Assembly (NCBI GenBank): GCA_020348445.1
Contig: CP070751.1
Coordinates: 2,753,413 to 2,817,412, forward strand
Length of the DNA: 64,000 nt
Direction: 5' to 3'
From: Thermoplasmata archaeon
Lineage (GTDB): Archaea; Thermoplasmatota; Thermoplasmata; GCA-020350865
Below are positions 54,451-63,869 of this stretch, in pieces. The number at the start of each line of letters is the position of its first letter. Within the stretch, counting starts at the first letter, position 1. The notes below the pieces were generated by a model that was not told the origin of the DNA, ran no database searches, and worked only from the letters and a program-made list of their open reading frames with translations. The position numbers and the translations under genes were made by a program.

Positions 54451-54458
54451 CCTCCTCC
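54451..54458 (-). promoter_or_regulatory. Strong ribosome binding site before the tiaS AUA codon
   Basis: GGAGGAGG on the minus strand, seven bases before the ATA at 54443. It is one of the best anti-16S matches in the window and decides the start. Confidence 0.75.
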
Positions 54459-54523
54459 TCTACATTTTAATTAGGTGGAACTTTTCCCCAAATCGCCTTC
54501 TTTGCCCAGTTGAAATTGATACT

Positions 54524-54724
54524 CTACTTCCATGACTCAAGGAAATTCTCAAGCGATCTGTCGTACGTTCTCTCTCCCTCAGGAGGAAACAGACATCCTG
54601 GAAGACCGCCTCTATTTTTATGATATTTTATGCACTCGCAGCACTTTCCTTTTCTTTCACAGGGCTCGTATGTGCAGCCGCAGTCAGCCTTGTTTGCCTC
54701 TATATTGCATTCCAAATTCCACAC
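54524..54724 (-). CDS. DUF6485-type Cys-rich small protein
   Basis: A 66-residue protein with seven or more Cys: CNIEANKADCGCTYEPCERKGKCCECIKYH, then GGLPGCLFP and ERTYDRSLENFL. This matches the DUF6485 pattern I know from anaerobes and archaea. Likely binds metal or Fe-S; function not known. It stands between the tiaS and glycosyltransferase genes, all on the minus strand. Confidence 0.82.
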   Translation of the reverse strand: MWNLECNIEANKADCGCTYEPCERKGKCCECIKYHKNRGGLPGCLFPPEGERTYDRSLENFLESWK

Positions 54725-54791
54725 CTCCCAGCCTGTTGATTTCTTTTAAGGGTAATGGACTTTAGGATATAATTGTTATGCCGATTTTCTT

Positions 54792-55976
54792 CTAAAAAGA
54801 GTGCCTCCTGTATACGGTATAAGCATCTCCTTCCCAAAAGAAGGTCCTGAAAAACATCCTCACAACCAAATAGAAAATCATCATGGTCGTGATGCTAATT
54901 GGTGCAAGCACGTAATAAAAAGACATACCTCTCTCCTCAATTATTTGACCCACCATATATCTGTATACCACGCAATAAACGTATCCTGCCGCCAAAATAC
55001 CCAAGGCTAGAATCCAAAAGAATCCAAAAAGGTAGATTATAATCCCTAAAATCAGCGCCACCTGAAATTGAAGGTTCTTTGCCACCATGGCAGGTACCTG
55101 GCTCCTTAATTTGTTATGTCCAAAAGAAGATATTGTTATAACCCAACGAACCATTTTATCTTTAGTCTGTGAAAAACTTGAAAAAGCCTCATTGGGATGG
55201 TTCAAATTGGCAAGTTGGCTATAGATATAATACCCAGAGTCAACCACGGCATCTGCTAAAATCAGATCATCATTGAACGCAGTGCCCCAGATTTTCGCAA
55301 TTTCCAGTTCATCGAACAGATTCCTTGAAATGGCAATTGAAGCCCCGGAGGCAAAGGGAGGAAACATCTGCTCTTTTAAGGTAAAGTTTGCAGTGAATGT
55401 AACAAGAGACACGGACTGGGCAATGAACTTCCCTGAAAAACCCTCTGGCTCTATGAAAAACGGTGAAGTTACGGCATCTATTTGCTTTCCATTTACAATC
55501 TCACCCAAAGGGGAGGTCATTTTGAAGATCCAATCTTCTGAGTAATTCACATCCGAATCCCCGAAAAGAAGCACCGCTCCTTTTGCATAAGCTGCCCCAT
55601 AAATCAGGTTGTGGCACTTGGCTATGTTCTTTTTGGGATCGTGCTCCCCTGATAAAACAACTTTTACATTTGGATATCTTCTAGTAAGTTCCCTGGCAAT
55701 GCGAAATGCGGAATGTGTTTTCTTCTCGGCAACGAAAATAACCTCGAAGTCGGGGTATTTCTGTCTGCATACTGATTTGAGATTCTTGTAAGTAGTCTTA
55801 TCCCTCTCCCTTATCGGGATGATCACAGAGATAGAGATATCTTTTTTTAGGAATTTCCGCAAGTTAGCTTTCCTTTTTACACGAAAAGCAACAAGAATCT
55901 GCCTAGAACCTACGAAAAAATATATTGAAAGTGCAATCAAGATAAGAGCTTCGAAGAGCATTTTCGCAATCACCAA
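54792..55976 (-). CDS. Membrane glycosyltransferase, GT2/GT21 (ceramide glucosyltransferase-like)
   Basis: A 394-residue GT-A enzyme: N-terminal helix (8-24), donor site ISVIIPIRERDKTTYKNL, D-x-D in FGDSDVNYSEDW, acceptor Asp pair in FNDDLILADAVV, and KDKMVRWV (the Q/RxxRW motif of GT21-type enzymes), then two or three C-terminal helices (about 300-330, 365-385). Transfers sugar to a membrane lipid at the cytoplasmic face; acceptor unknown. Confidence 0.88.
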   Translation of the reverse strand: MVIAKMLFEALILIALSIYFFVGSRQILVAFRVKRKANLRKFLKKDISISVIIPIRERDKTTYKNLKSVCRQKYPDFEVIFVAEKKTHSAFRIARELTRRYPNVKVVLSGEHDPKKNIAKCHNLIYGAAYAKGAVLLFGDSDVNYSEDWIFKMTSPLGEIVNGKQIDAVTSPFFIEPEGFSGKFIAQSVSLVTFTANFTLKEQMFPPFASGASIAISRNLFDELEIAKIWGTAFNDDLILADAVVDSGYYIYSQLANLNHPNEAFSSFSQTKDKMVRWVITISSFGHNKLRSQVPAMVAKNLQFQVALILGIIIYLFGFFWILALGILAAGYVYCVVYRYMVGQIIEERGMSFYYVLAPISITTMMIFYLVVRMFFRTFFWEGDAYTVYRRHSF

Positions 55977-56163
55977 TGCTTTTTACCATAATCAAAGCAA
56001 AGCATAAAACGGTTTACATTACACACCTTAAAATGGATTCTCGAATTTGGCTATTGCATTTTACACTCCGTCAGATCTAAGGTATCCTTTAATGGTCGGG
56101 TCAATACCTTCAAATACTATAATCAATATTCTCGGTTCCAGATACGTTATAAGGAGTATGAGA

Positions 56164-56484
56164 ATGTCAGCAAATACCATCGAAGTAACTGATTCTACAT
56201 TCAGCGATATAGTTCAGGGTGGCTCCCTTGTGGTTGTGGACTGCTGGGCTCCTTGGTGCGGGCCCTGCAGGATGATAGCCCCGGTGATAGACGAGTTATC
56301 CCAGGAGTATACAGATGTGAAGTTTGGAAAGCTCAATACAGATGAAAACATGGAGATTTCCAGGAAATTCCAGATAATGGCAATTCCAACCTTACTCTTC
56401 TTCAAAAATGGCGAGCTTGTGGAACGTGTAACAGGTGTCGTGCCAAAGGGACACATCGCGGACTTGGTAAAAAAACACAAATAG
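56164..56484 (+). CDS. trxA: Thioredoxin
   Basis: A 106-residue cytoplasmic thioredoxin with the active site WAPWCGPCRM, AIPTLLFFKNGE (cis-Pro) and the usual length. ATG 56164 fits AAGGAG seven bases before it; an ATG two codons upstream lies too near that site. Confidence 0.96.
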   Translation: MSANTIEVTDSTFSDIVQGGSLVVVDCWAPWCGPCRMIAPVIDELSQEYTDVKFGKLNTDENMEISRKFQIMAIPTLLFFKNGELVERVTGVVPKGHIADLVKKHK

Positions 56485-56574
56485 GATGGGAATCCCATCA
56501 CTGGATAATTCCGTAAAGCCTTAGGTTATACGGAAACGCTATCTGCTAATAAGCCCTTGTAGTTACGCGAGGAT

Positions 56575-58020
56575 ATGGATATGTACACAATTTTAGGCTC
56601 TGGGAGGTTCGCTTACGAGCTGGTTCGAGGCCTGGATGTTGATACCAAGGATATTCTTGTTATAGATGAAGATGAAAACAATCTAAAAGAGCTCAAAAAG
56701 GAGGGATTTTCTGTTCTTTTGGTGGATGGGCTCTCCTCTGATGTGATAAAGGACAACATCAAATCCCAGGACAAGGTTTTCATTCTTGGTGAGGATCCAA
56801 TAAAGAACCTGAAACTCGTAAATATTACAAAGGAGCATTTCCCAGATATAACAATCATAGCAAATGCACCCGGAAGAGAAATCGAGGATGAGATGGGTAG
56901 GATAAAGGGTGTTGTTCCCATTCGGATTTCCGATTCTGTTACAAATGCCTTAAAAAGCGCCCTTGAAACACGGATCAAGGAAAAAACAGCGACTCTCCTT
57001 CGAAAAATCCTGCAGAAAGCAGGTTCTGGAACCGTGGCTATTTTTACACATAACGATCCCGATCCTGACTCAATGGCCTCTGCCTTGGCATTTTCTGCCA
57101 TCTGTGAAAACGAGGGTCTTTCTTCTAAAATATATCATGGCGGCGAGATATCTCATCAGGAGAACCTGGAACTTGTGCATCTTCTTGATATCGAACTTCA
57201 CAGAATAGAAGATCAAGACGAGCTGAAAATCGCCCTTAACAATTCATCCAAGGTGGTTATGATAGAAACCGCGATACCAGGGGAGAACAACGTACTTCCT
57301 TCTGATTTCGTGCCAAATATCATATTGGATCACCACCCAACGCCCAGGGAGGTTGCCGCATCAGACCTCGTGGATATAAGAAGCGATGTAGGGGCACTGT
57401 CCTCTATTCTCACCACTTATCTTCAACAATTGGATGTGAAGATGGATGCAAAGCTCGCAACCGCTCTTTTGTACGCCCTAAAAGTCGACACCAAATCCTT
57501 CACAAGGAAGGTGTCCCCAACAGATTTGAGGGCAGCTGCATTTCTTTCACCTTTTGCAGATGAAAACCTTTTGAAGAGGATCGAATCCCCGCCCATGACA
57601 CCATCCACAATGGACGTGATAGGAAATGCAATAGTGAACAGGGAGGTTAAAGACGGCGTGATGTTCAGTGCAGTGGGCTATGTTGAGGAAAGGGATGCCC
57701 TTCCCCAGGCTGCTGAGTTCTTATTAAGGGAAAGCGATGTCAAGGTAGTGGGCCTTTGCGGGATAAGAGGATATAACATCCATATCTCGGCAAGGAGCAA
57801 CGATCCTTCTATTCACTTGGGCGATGTGGTCAGGAGGACCTTTGGAAACCTTGGTTCTGCAGGTGGTCATCCAGGCTCGGCAGGTGTGCAGATATCTTTG
57901 GACAAGGTGAATATTGAGGATAAAAGCGATAAAGAGCTCATTGCCAACGAAGTGGCCAACATGTGCAGGAAGATGTTCTTCACAGGTTTTGGAATAGATA
58001 TCTCGGCCAAGACGATTTAG
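56575..58020 (+). CDS. TrkA-N / DHH-DHHA1 phosphodiesterase fusion
   Basis: A 481-residue protein: N-terminal Rossmann/RCK-like domain (1-115: YTILGSGRFAYELVRGL, VIDEDENNL), then a DHH phosphodiesterase (about 150-330: THNDPDPDSMASALA and ILDHHPT metal motifs) and a DHHA1 domain with GSAGGHPGSAG near 440. DHH-DHHA1 proteins degrade short RNA, pAp or cyclic dinucleotides. The RCK-N part suggests nucleotide gating. Start ATG 56575 or 56581; the second has the better distance from GAGGA. Confidence 0.9.
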   Translation: MDMYTILGSGRFAYELVRGLDVDTKDILVIDEDENNLKELKKEGFSVLLVDGLSSDVIKDNIKSQDKVFILGEDPIKNLKLVNITKEHFPDITIIANAPGREIEDEMGRIKGVVPIRISDSVTNALKSALETRIKEKTATLLRKILQKAGSGTVAIFTHNDPDPDSMASALAFSAICENEGLSSKIYHGGEISHQENLELVHLLDIELHRIEDQDELKIALNNSSKVVMIETAIPGENNVLPSDFVPNIILDHHPTPREVAASDLVDIRSDVGALSSILTTYLQQLDVKMDAKLATALLYALKVDTKSFTRKVSPTDLRAAAFLSPFADENLLKRIESPPMTPSTMDVIGNAIVNREVKDGVMFSAVGYVEERDALPQAAEFLLRESDVKVVGLCGIRGYNIHISARSNDPSIHLGDVVRRTFGNLGSAGGHPGSAGVQISLDKVNIEDKSDKELIANEVANMCRKMFFTGFGIDISAKTI

Positions 58021-58036
58021 GATAAGAGGAGAAAGT

Positions 58037-58723
58037 ATGAGGGGAGATGATAATAGAGGAGTGACTTATCGAGTGAGTTATCAACCCTATGAGATATATT
58101 ATGAGCCACCTGGCGGAGGTGGCCTGAAATTCAGTGATGAGGAAAAGAAACATCTTATAATGGCCATAGGTGCTTTGACTTTGGCTTTTACTGTTTTTTG
58201 GACGCAGATGAGCATTTTTTCAATGGACCCCGTAGTTCTTTTATTTGTTGTTGGTATTGCATTTGTGGCGGTGTTAACTGGGTTTTTATTGCATGAGCTC
58301 GGACATAAAATAATTGCACAGAAGTATGGTTGCTGGGCAGAGTTTCGGGCATGGCCCATGGGGCTTATGTTGGCCGTGATTTCGGCATTCATAGGTTTTC
58401 TGTTTGCTGCACCTGGTGCTGTTTACATAAGGGGCAATATTTCGAAGGAGGAGAACGGTAAGATCAGCGCGGCGGGGCCTGGAATGAACATAGTTGTGGC
58501 CTCGTTTCTTTTGCCTGTTTTGATTTTCATTTACGGACCTGATACATTAATCGGTAGCTTGATTTGGATGATATGCTATCTAAATGTCTTTTTAGGTGGC
58601 TTTAACATGATTCCGTTTCCACCTCTTGATGGTTCAAAAATTATCAGATGGAATCCTGTTATTTGGATCGGGATAATAGTGGTTTTGGGTTCGTACTTTA
58701 TCTTACTTTTGACCATGTTTTAA
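58037..58723 (+). CDS. M50-family (site-2-like) membrane metalloprotease
   Basis: A 228-residue intramembrane protease homolog with about five to six helices, zinc motif LLHELGHKIIAQKYG and the second site NMIPFPPLDGSKI. It follows the DHH gene by 16 bp and is probably co-transcribed. The 3' end overlaps the convergent NosD-like gene by 4 bp. Confidence 0.92.
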   Translation: MRGDDNRGVTYRVSYQPYEIYYEPPGGGGLKFSDEEKKHLIMAIGALTLAFTVFWTQMSIFSMDPVVLLFVVGIAFVAVLTGFLLHELGHKIIAQKYGCWAEFRAWPMGLMLAVISAFIGFLFAAPGAVYIRGNISKEENGKISAAGPGMNIVVASFLLPVLIFIYGPDTLIGSLIWMICYLNVFLGGFNMIPFPPLDGSKIIRWNPVIWIGIIVVLGSYFILLLTMF

Positions 58724-61230
58724 AGTGGGACCTCCCATTCACATTCGGTTTTTGCGTGGATGTAGTAACCTTTTCCCACTTCAAAATAATCTGATTCACC
58801 CATCTCATCCCATTTTTGGGAGGAAGCGTTGTATGACCATATTGCATCCACTTCTATCCCGAACTTGAGTTTGTTCAATCCCTCTGTTCGGTCGTAATTT
58901 GTTAGGGAAGGATAGCCTACGAGATTCCACCCGGGATTAAGTACAATTGTCTGGTTCTCGGTTGGTAAGGTGCCATTGTATGCAAAGATGATCTCCTTCC
59001 AATAAGTAATACGGACCCAAAAGCCCATGGTTTCGTTCAATTCAAATAGATCGTTTCCGAAGGGCTTATCTATCTTGTTGTGTTTCCATTGGTCGCTTTG
59101 ATCAGACGAATCGTACCACTGGACAATATCGTACCATCCATCAATTGAGCCGAGCACCCTGATCAGATTCTGCTCCTCTTGGATGAGGGGAATGGATATC
59201 AGGTTCCAACCTCTTTGCAAAACAGTGTAGTTTTCAAGAGGTTTGTACTGATATGGTTCCATTAACGGGTAATCATCATACGTATAATCAACCTCGTGTG
59301 GGGTATCGCCTATTCCATCAACACCAGGGATGTTTTGATTCGGGCCTTTAAAGCCGTCAGAACCGTTATAATCTGACCAATAGTTCCCACCCATTGGATA
59401 CCCATTGTCCATATAATTGAATGGGGAAAAAAGTCCCTGAGTTGTGTTATTTATAATATTATTATGGTATACGTAATTGCTTTCAGAGGTCCAAATTTCC
59501 AATCCAAAGTAGTTATATGAAATATTGTTTCCTATGATTTGATTCCTATCAGCGTACCATTGGTAAATTCCACGATAACTGTTATTAGAAATGTTGTTGT
59601 TGGCTATGGTATTGCGGTCAGAATCCCTCATATGAATGCCGTATTCTGAATTAGAGCATATGGAATTATCAATAAATGAATTCCAGTGGGAATCACCCAT
59701 GTAAATACCATTTTTATTATTTGAGGCATTGTTAGATCTAAGAAGATTGTCATGAGAATTACTAAGGAATATCCCTGTGCCATTGATCGGGCTTATGTTA
59801 TTGTCGACTATCGTATTTCCTTCTGAATATGAAAGAGCTATCCCATAACCATTTCCGGTTCCATTATTGGAACTAACATTGTTTCCATCAGAATGTGTTA
59901 GGGAAATTCCTTCAAATGAGTTGCCTATGATCGTATTTTTAGATATATTGTTCCCCACAGAGATTAGAATATAAATTCCTCTAAAATTTTCACCGACCTG
60001 GTTACCTGTGATATTATTATAATCTGAATAATAGAGCTCCATGCCCTGTTTGGTATTTGAATAGAGTGTGTTTTGTGTGATGTTATTAAAATCAGAATAA
60101 TGGAGATTGAAACCATGATGTATCTTTGTGAGCGATCCGTTATTTCCAAGAAGGAGGTTACTATTGGAATAATATAGAGAAATTCCATACATCCTGTTGG
60201 AAGAAACATTATTGTTGATGATGGAGTTGTTACTTGAGAAACCAAGAATGATTCCAATGGAGCCATTTGTTAGGTTCTGATTATCTACCTTAATTCCGGT
60301 ACAATTCCCCAGAATCACCTGCCCCGAACCTGCGGGGATGGTACCCCCTACTTGATTTTTCAAGTATTGAACAGGTTTTCCATTCACAGTGTTGGAGGTA
60401 TCGATATCATGTGAGTTCCAGTACTCGATTTGATCCCCTAGTAAATCGAATCCATTTTCCATCATAATATTATCTGTGAAATTATTTTCAACTGAAGAAC
60501 CAATATAAATTGCCGCTCTTATATTAGAGATTATATTGTTACTTGTTATGTTATTTCTATTTGAAGAGGATAATTGGATACCATTACCGTGGTTTGAATA
60601 AACAGTATTGTTAGTAATAATGTTTCTGTCTGAATATGACAGAAAAATACCCCTTGAATTATCGGATGCAATGTTAAACGCGATGGTATTTTCAAAGGAA
60701 TTTTTAAGGTTAATTCCGTAATTGTTATCCGTAACATTGTTGTTAGTAATGATGTTGTTACTAGAATTGTAAAGATATATTCCATCGTCGTAATTTTGTA
60801 TTATGTTATTACCAGTTATGTTGCACATACTAACATTGTTTAATTCTATTCCTGCATCTTCAAAGGCAGATCCGCTCAGGGTACAGGTGAAACCTGTTAG
60901 ATTCACATAATCCCTGGTGATTAGGACTACATCGTCTACATACCAGCCATTGATTATCGTGCTATTACTGTCCTCCCCAACTAGACTTATACTTTTATTC
61001 ACAACCACATTCTCGTAATAGGTCCCATTATAAACAAAAACAGTGTCCCCGTCCTTACTTGCATTTATTGCATCCTGAATACTTGTATACGCCCCGTTCG
61101 AACCAGTGGTGTTCACATAAAAGGTCTCCCCCTCAACCACTTCAACAAAACCAAATTTGAAATCAAGAATAATAAATGTGGATAAGATAAGAATTGAACA
61201 TAATACAATTGAAGTGATCTTTCTCTTCAC
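58720..61230 (-). CDS. Secreted NosD-like beta-helix protein, paralog 1
   Basis: An 836-residue protein: signal peptide (MKRKITSIVLCSILILSTFIILDF), periplasmic-copper-binding/CASH opening YTSIQDAINASKDGDTVFVYNGTYYENV, a long right-handed beta-helix of about 22-residue turns (GNNISKNTIIGNSFEGISLTHSD), and a C-terminal domain with GWNLISIPL and GWNLVGYPS, ending WEVPL. No membrane tail. Start is GTG 61230, inside the stop of paralog 2, not the frame-extended ATG at 61251. Probably a carbohydrate- or surface-binding exoprotein. Confidence 0.9.
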   Translation of the reverse strand: MKRKITSIVLCSILILSTFIILDFKFGFVEVVEGETFYVNTTGSNGAYTSIQDAINASKDGDTVFVYNGTYYENVVVNKSISLVGEDSNSTIINGWYVDDVVLITRDYVNLTGFTCTLSGSAFEDAGIELNNVSMCNITGNNIIQNYDDGIYLYNSSNNIITNNNVTDNNYGINLKNSFENTIAFNIASDNSRGIFLSYSDRNIITNNTVYSNHGNGIQLSSSNRNNITSNNIISNIRAAIYIGSSVENNFTDNIMMENGFDLLGDQIEYWNSHDIDTSNTVNGKPVQYLKNQVGGTIPAGSGQVILGNCTGIKVDNQNLTNGSIGIILGFSSNNSIINNNVSSNRMYGISLYYSNSNLLLGNNGSLTKIHHGFNLHYSDFNNITQNTLYSNTKQGMELYYSDYNNITGNQVGENFRGIYILISVGNNISKNTIIGNSFEGISLTHSDGNNVSSNNGTGNGYGIALSYSEGNTIVDNNISPINGTGIFLSNSHDNLLRSNNASNNKNGIYMGDSHWNSFIDNSICSNSEYGIHMRDSDRNTIANNNISNNSYRGIYQWYADRNQIIGNNISYNYFGLEIWTSESNYVYHNNIINNTTQGLFSPFNYMDNGYPMGGNYWSDYNGSDGFKGPNQNIPGVDGIGDTPHEVDYTYDDYPLMEPYQYKPLENYTVLQRGWNLISIPLIQEEQNLIRVLGSIDGWYDIVQWYDSSDQSDQWKHNKIDKPFGNDLFELNETMGFWVRITYWKEIIFAYNGTLPTENQTIVLNPGWNLVGYPSLTNYDRTEGLNKLKFGIEVDAIWSYNASSQKWDEMGESDYFEVGKGYYIHAKTECEWEVPL

Positions 61231-63869
61231 AATGGGACCTCCCAAACACATTCAGTCTTTGCGTGTATATAATATCCTTTCCCTATTATAAAGTAATCTG
61301 AATCTCCCATTTCTATCCATTCTTGGGAGGAAGCATTGTAAGACCATATCGCATCCACATGAGACCCAAAGGTGAGTTTATTCAATCCTTCTATTCTGTT
61401 GTAACTTGTTTGGGAGGGGTAGCCCACGAGATTCCAACCTTTGCTAAGGGAAATGGTTTGGTTTTGGGTTGGTTGCGTGCCATTGTAAAGGAAAATCGTG
61501 TCTCCTGGATTGGTGATATGGATCCAGAATCCCATGGTCTCGTTTAACTCGAATAGGTCGTTTCCGAAGGTCTTACCAACTTTGTGGTGTTTCCAAGAAT
61601 CTCTCGGAGCAGTTGGATCAAACCACTGAGCTGCATCGTACCAACCATCGATTGAGCCAAGCACTCTTGTAAGATTCTGCTCTTTTTGGATTAGGGGAAT
61701 AGAGATTAGATTCCATCCTTGTTTTAAAATTGTGTAGTTATCGAGGGATCTGCATGATTCCATAAGAGGGTAGTTGTCCTTGGTATTTGAATCTATAACA
61801 TAAGGGGTGTCTCCAATACCATCAGAGCCTGGGATGTTTTGATTTGACCCTTTGTAGTCGTCATCACCTATGTAGTCGGACCAATAATTGCCGCCATAAG
61901 GATAGTTATGCCACCAAATGTTAGTGTCTTCATCATCCCCTGTATCATATGCTTGAAATGTGTTATCGATGATATTATTGTGGTATATTCTATCATCGCC
62001 TGAGTCAATGAGATAAATACCGTACATGTTGTTTGAAACAGTATTGTTAACTATAGTCGTATAATAGGAATAATCGAGATGGATGCCGTATTGAGAGTTC
62101 GAATAGGCTGTATTACCCGTAAGATCGTTATTGAATGAAGAACGTAGGTGAATGCCATTATCATTGTTCTGGTAGGCTGTGTTATTAATAATTAGGTTGA
62201 GAAACGAATCGAAAAGATAGAGACCATTAAAATCGTTTGAATGAGCGGTGTTATTTATAAGGGTATTGTACGCCGAGTAATAGAGATGGATGCCATACAT
62301 CGTATTTGAGAAGGCTGTATTGTTGTTAATGGTATTATATTTGGAGCTACTAAGAGATATGCCATCATAGTTATCAAAAGCAGTATTATATGAAATAACG
62401 TTGTTATTTGAGGTAAGTCCTATACCAGAACGATAATTTGAGAAGGCCATATTATATGCAATATAGTTGTTTTCGGATGTTAGATAGATGCCATAGCCAT
62501 TATCAGAGACAATATTATTAGTGAGGATATTACCATTGCTGAATTCAAGTAGGTAAATGCCAGCAAGATAATTAGAAGAGGCTGTAATGTTGGCGATTGT
62601 ATTTCCTCTGGAAACATAGATAAGGATACCACTCCCTCCATTATCGGAGATGTTATTTTCTGTGAAATTGTTATAGTGGGAATATTCAAGATATATGCCA
62701 ACCTCATTATTTGAGGAGAACGTACTATTATCAATTAAATTAAGGTTTGATCGAAAAATATACATGCCATATTCATTATTCGAACTATTAACCTCTGTAA
62801 TCGTATTATTTGATGAAAATCCCAATTCTATACCCACGCTACCATCGGATACATTTTGATTATCAACGACAATATTGGTACAGTTTGCAAGGATGATCTC
62901 CCCAGCGCCTTTGGGAACAGTCCCTCCTACTTTGTTCTTCCAATAGTAAATGGGCTTATCGTTTATGGTATTAGTTGTATTTATTATATGGGTATTCCAA
63001 TCTTCAGGTATGTAACCCGCTATGAATATCCCATTATAAATCATAGTGTTGTTTTCGATTAAATTTCTCTGAGAACGATAGAGATATAAACCCTCGACGA
63101 TGCTCGAAATATTATTGTTTATAACATTATTATTGTTCGAAGTGGAGAGAACGATTGCGTAGCTATTCGAATAAAGGGTGTTAAGATATATATCATTTAA
63201 GTCAGAAATTATAGCAAAGATACCATGTTCGTTCAAATAAACCTTGTTACCAGAGATATTATGCCCCTTTGAATAATAAGGAAATATTCCATAATAGTTG
63301 TTAGAGATATTATTATCAGAGATTGTACTCATATTTGACTTCTCAAGATAAATGCCGACTTCATTATTCGAGGAGACATCATTGCATGTAATAATATTCC
63401 AGTTAGACTCATAGAGATGCATCCCATAATAATTGTTCGATACATTGTTATTAAAAAATTTACAGTTTTGGACATTGTTGAGCTCTATCCCAGCATCAAT
63501 TGAATTCAATCCACTTCCGGTAATGGTAAACCCCGTTATATTCACCCAGTCCTTTGTCACAAGAACTACATCGTTGTTACCACTACCATTTATTATAGTT
63601 TTATCCCGATCCTCACCAGTCAAATTTATTGTCTTATTAATAACAACATTTTCATAATAAGTTCCATTAAAAACGAAAACAGTGTCCCCGTCCTTTGAGA
63701 AATTTATCGCATCCTGAATACTTGTATACGCCCCGTTTGAACCGGTGGTGTTCACGTACAAGGTCTCCCCCTCAACCACTTCGACAAAGCCAAATTTGAA
63801 ATCAAGAATAATAAATGAGGATAAAATGAGAATTGAACATAATACAATTGAAATAATTTTCCTCTTCAC
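61227..63869 (-). CDS. Secreted NosD-like beta-helix protein, paralog 2
   Basis: An 880-residue paralog with the same plan and nearly identical signal peptide and first 60 residues, more beta-helix turns, and the same GWNLISIPL/GWNLVGYPS tail ending WEVPL. Start GTG 63869 overlaps the stop of paralog 3 by 4 bp; its own stop overlaps the start of paralog 1 likewise. Confidence 0.9.
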   Translation of the reverse strand: MKRKIISIVLCSILILSSFIILDFKFGFVEVVEGETLYVNTTGSNGAYTSIQDAINFSKDGDTVFVFNGTYYENVVINKTINLTGEDRDKTIINGSGNNDVVLVTKDWVNITGFTITGSGLNSIDAGIELNNVQNCKFFNNNVSNNYYGMHLYESNWNIITCNDVSSNNEVGIYLEKSNMSTISDNNISNNYYGIFPYYSKGHNISGNKVYLNEHGIFAIISDLNDIYLNTLYSNSYAIVLSTSNNNNVINNNISSIVEGLYLYRSQRNLIENNTMIYNGIFIAGYIPEDWNTHIINTTNTINDKPIYYWKNKVGGTVPKGAGEIILANCTNIVVDNQNVSDGSVGIELGFSSNNTITEVNSSNNEYGMYIFRSNLNLIDNSTFSSNNEVGIYLEYSHYNNFTENNISDNGGSGILIYVSRGNTIANITASSNYLAGIYLLEFSNGNILTNNIVSDNGYGIYLTSENNYIAYNMAFSNYRSGIGLTSNNNVISYNTAFDNYDGISLSSSKYNTINNNTAFSNTMYGIHLYYSAYNTLINNTAHSNDFNGLYLFDSFLNLIINNTAYQNNDNGIHLRSSFNNDLTGNTAYSNSQYGIHLDYSYYTTIVNNTVSNNMYGIYLIDSGDDRIYHNNIIDNTFQAYDTGDDEDTNIWWHNYPYGGNYWSDYIGDDDYKGSNQNIPGSDGIGDTPYVIDSNTKDNYPLMESCRSLDNYTILKQGWNLISIPLIQKEQNLTRVLGSIDGWYDAAQWFDPTAPRDSWKHHKVGKTFGNDLFELNETMGFWIHITNPGDTIFLYNGTQPTQNQTISLSKGWNLVGYPSQTSYNRIEGLNKLTFGSHVDAIWSYNASSQEWIEMGDSDYFIIGKGYYIHAKTECVWEVPL

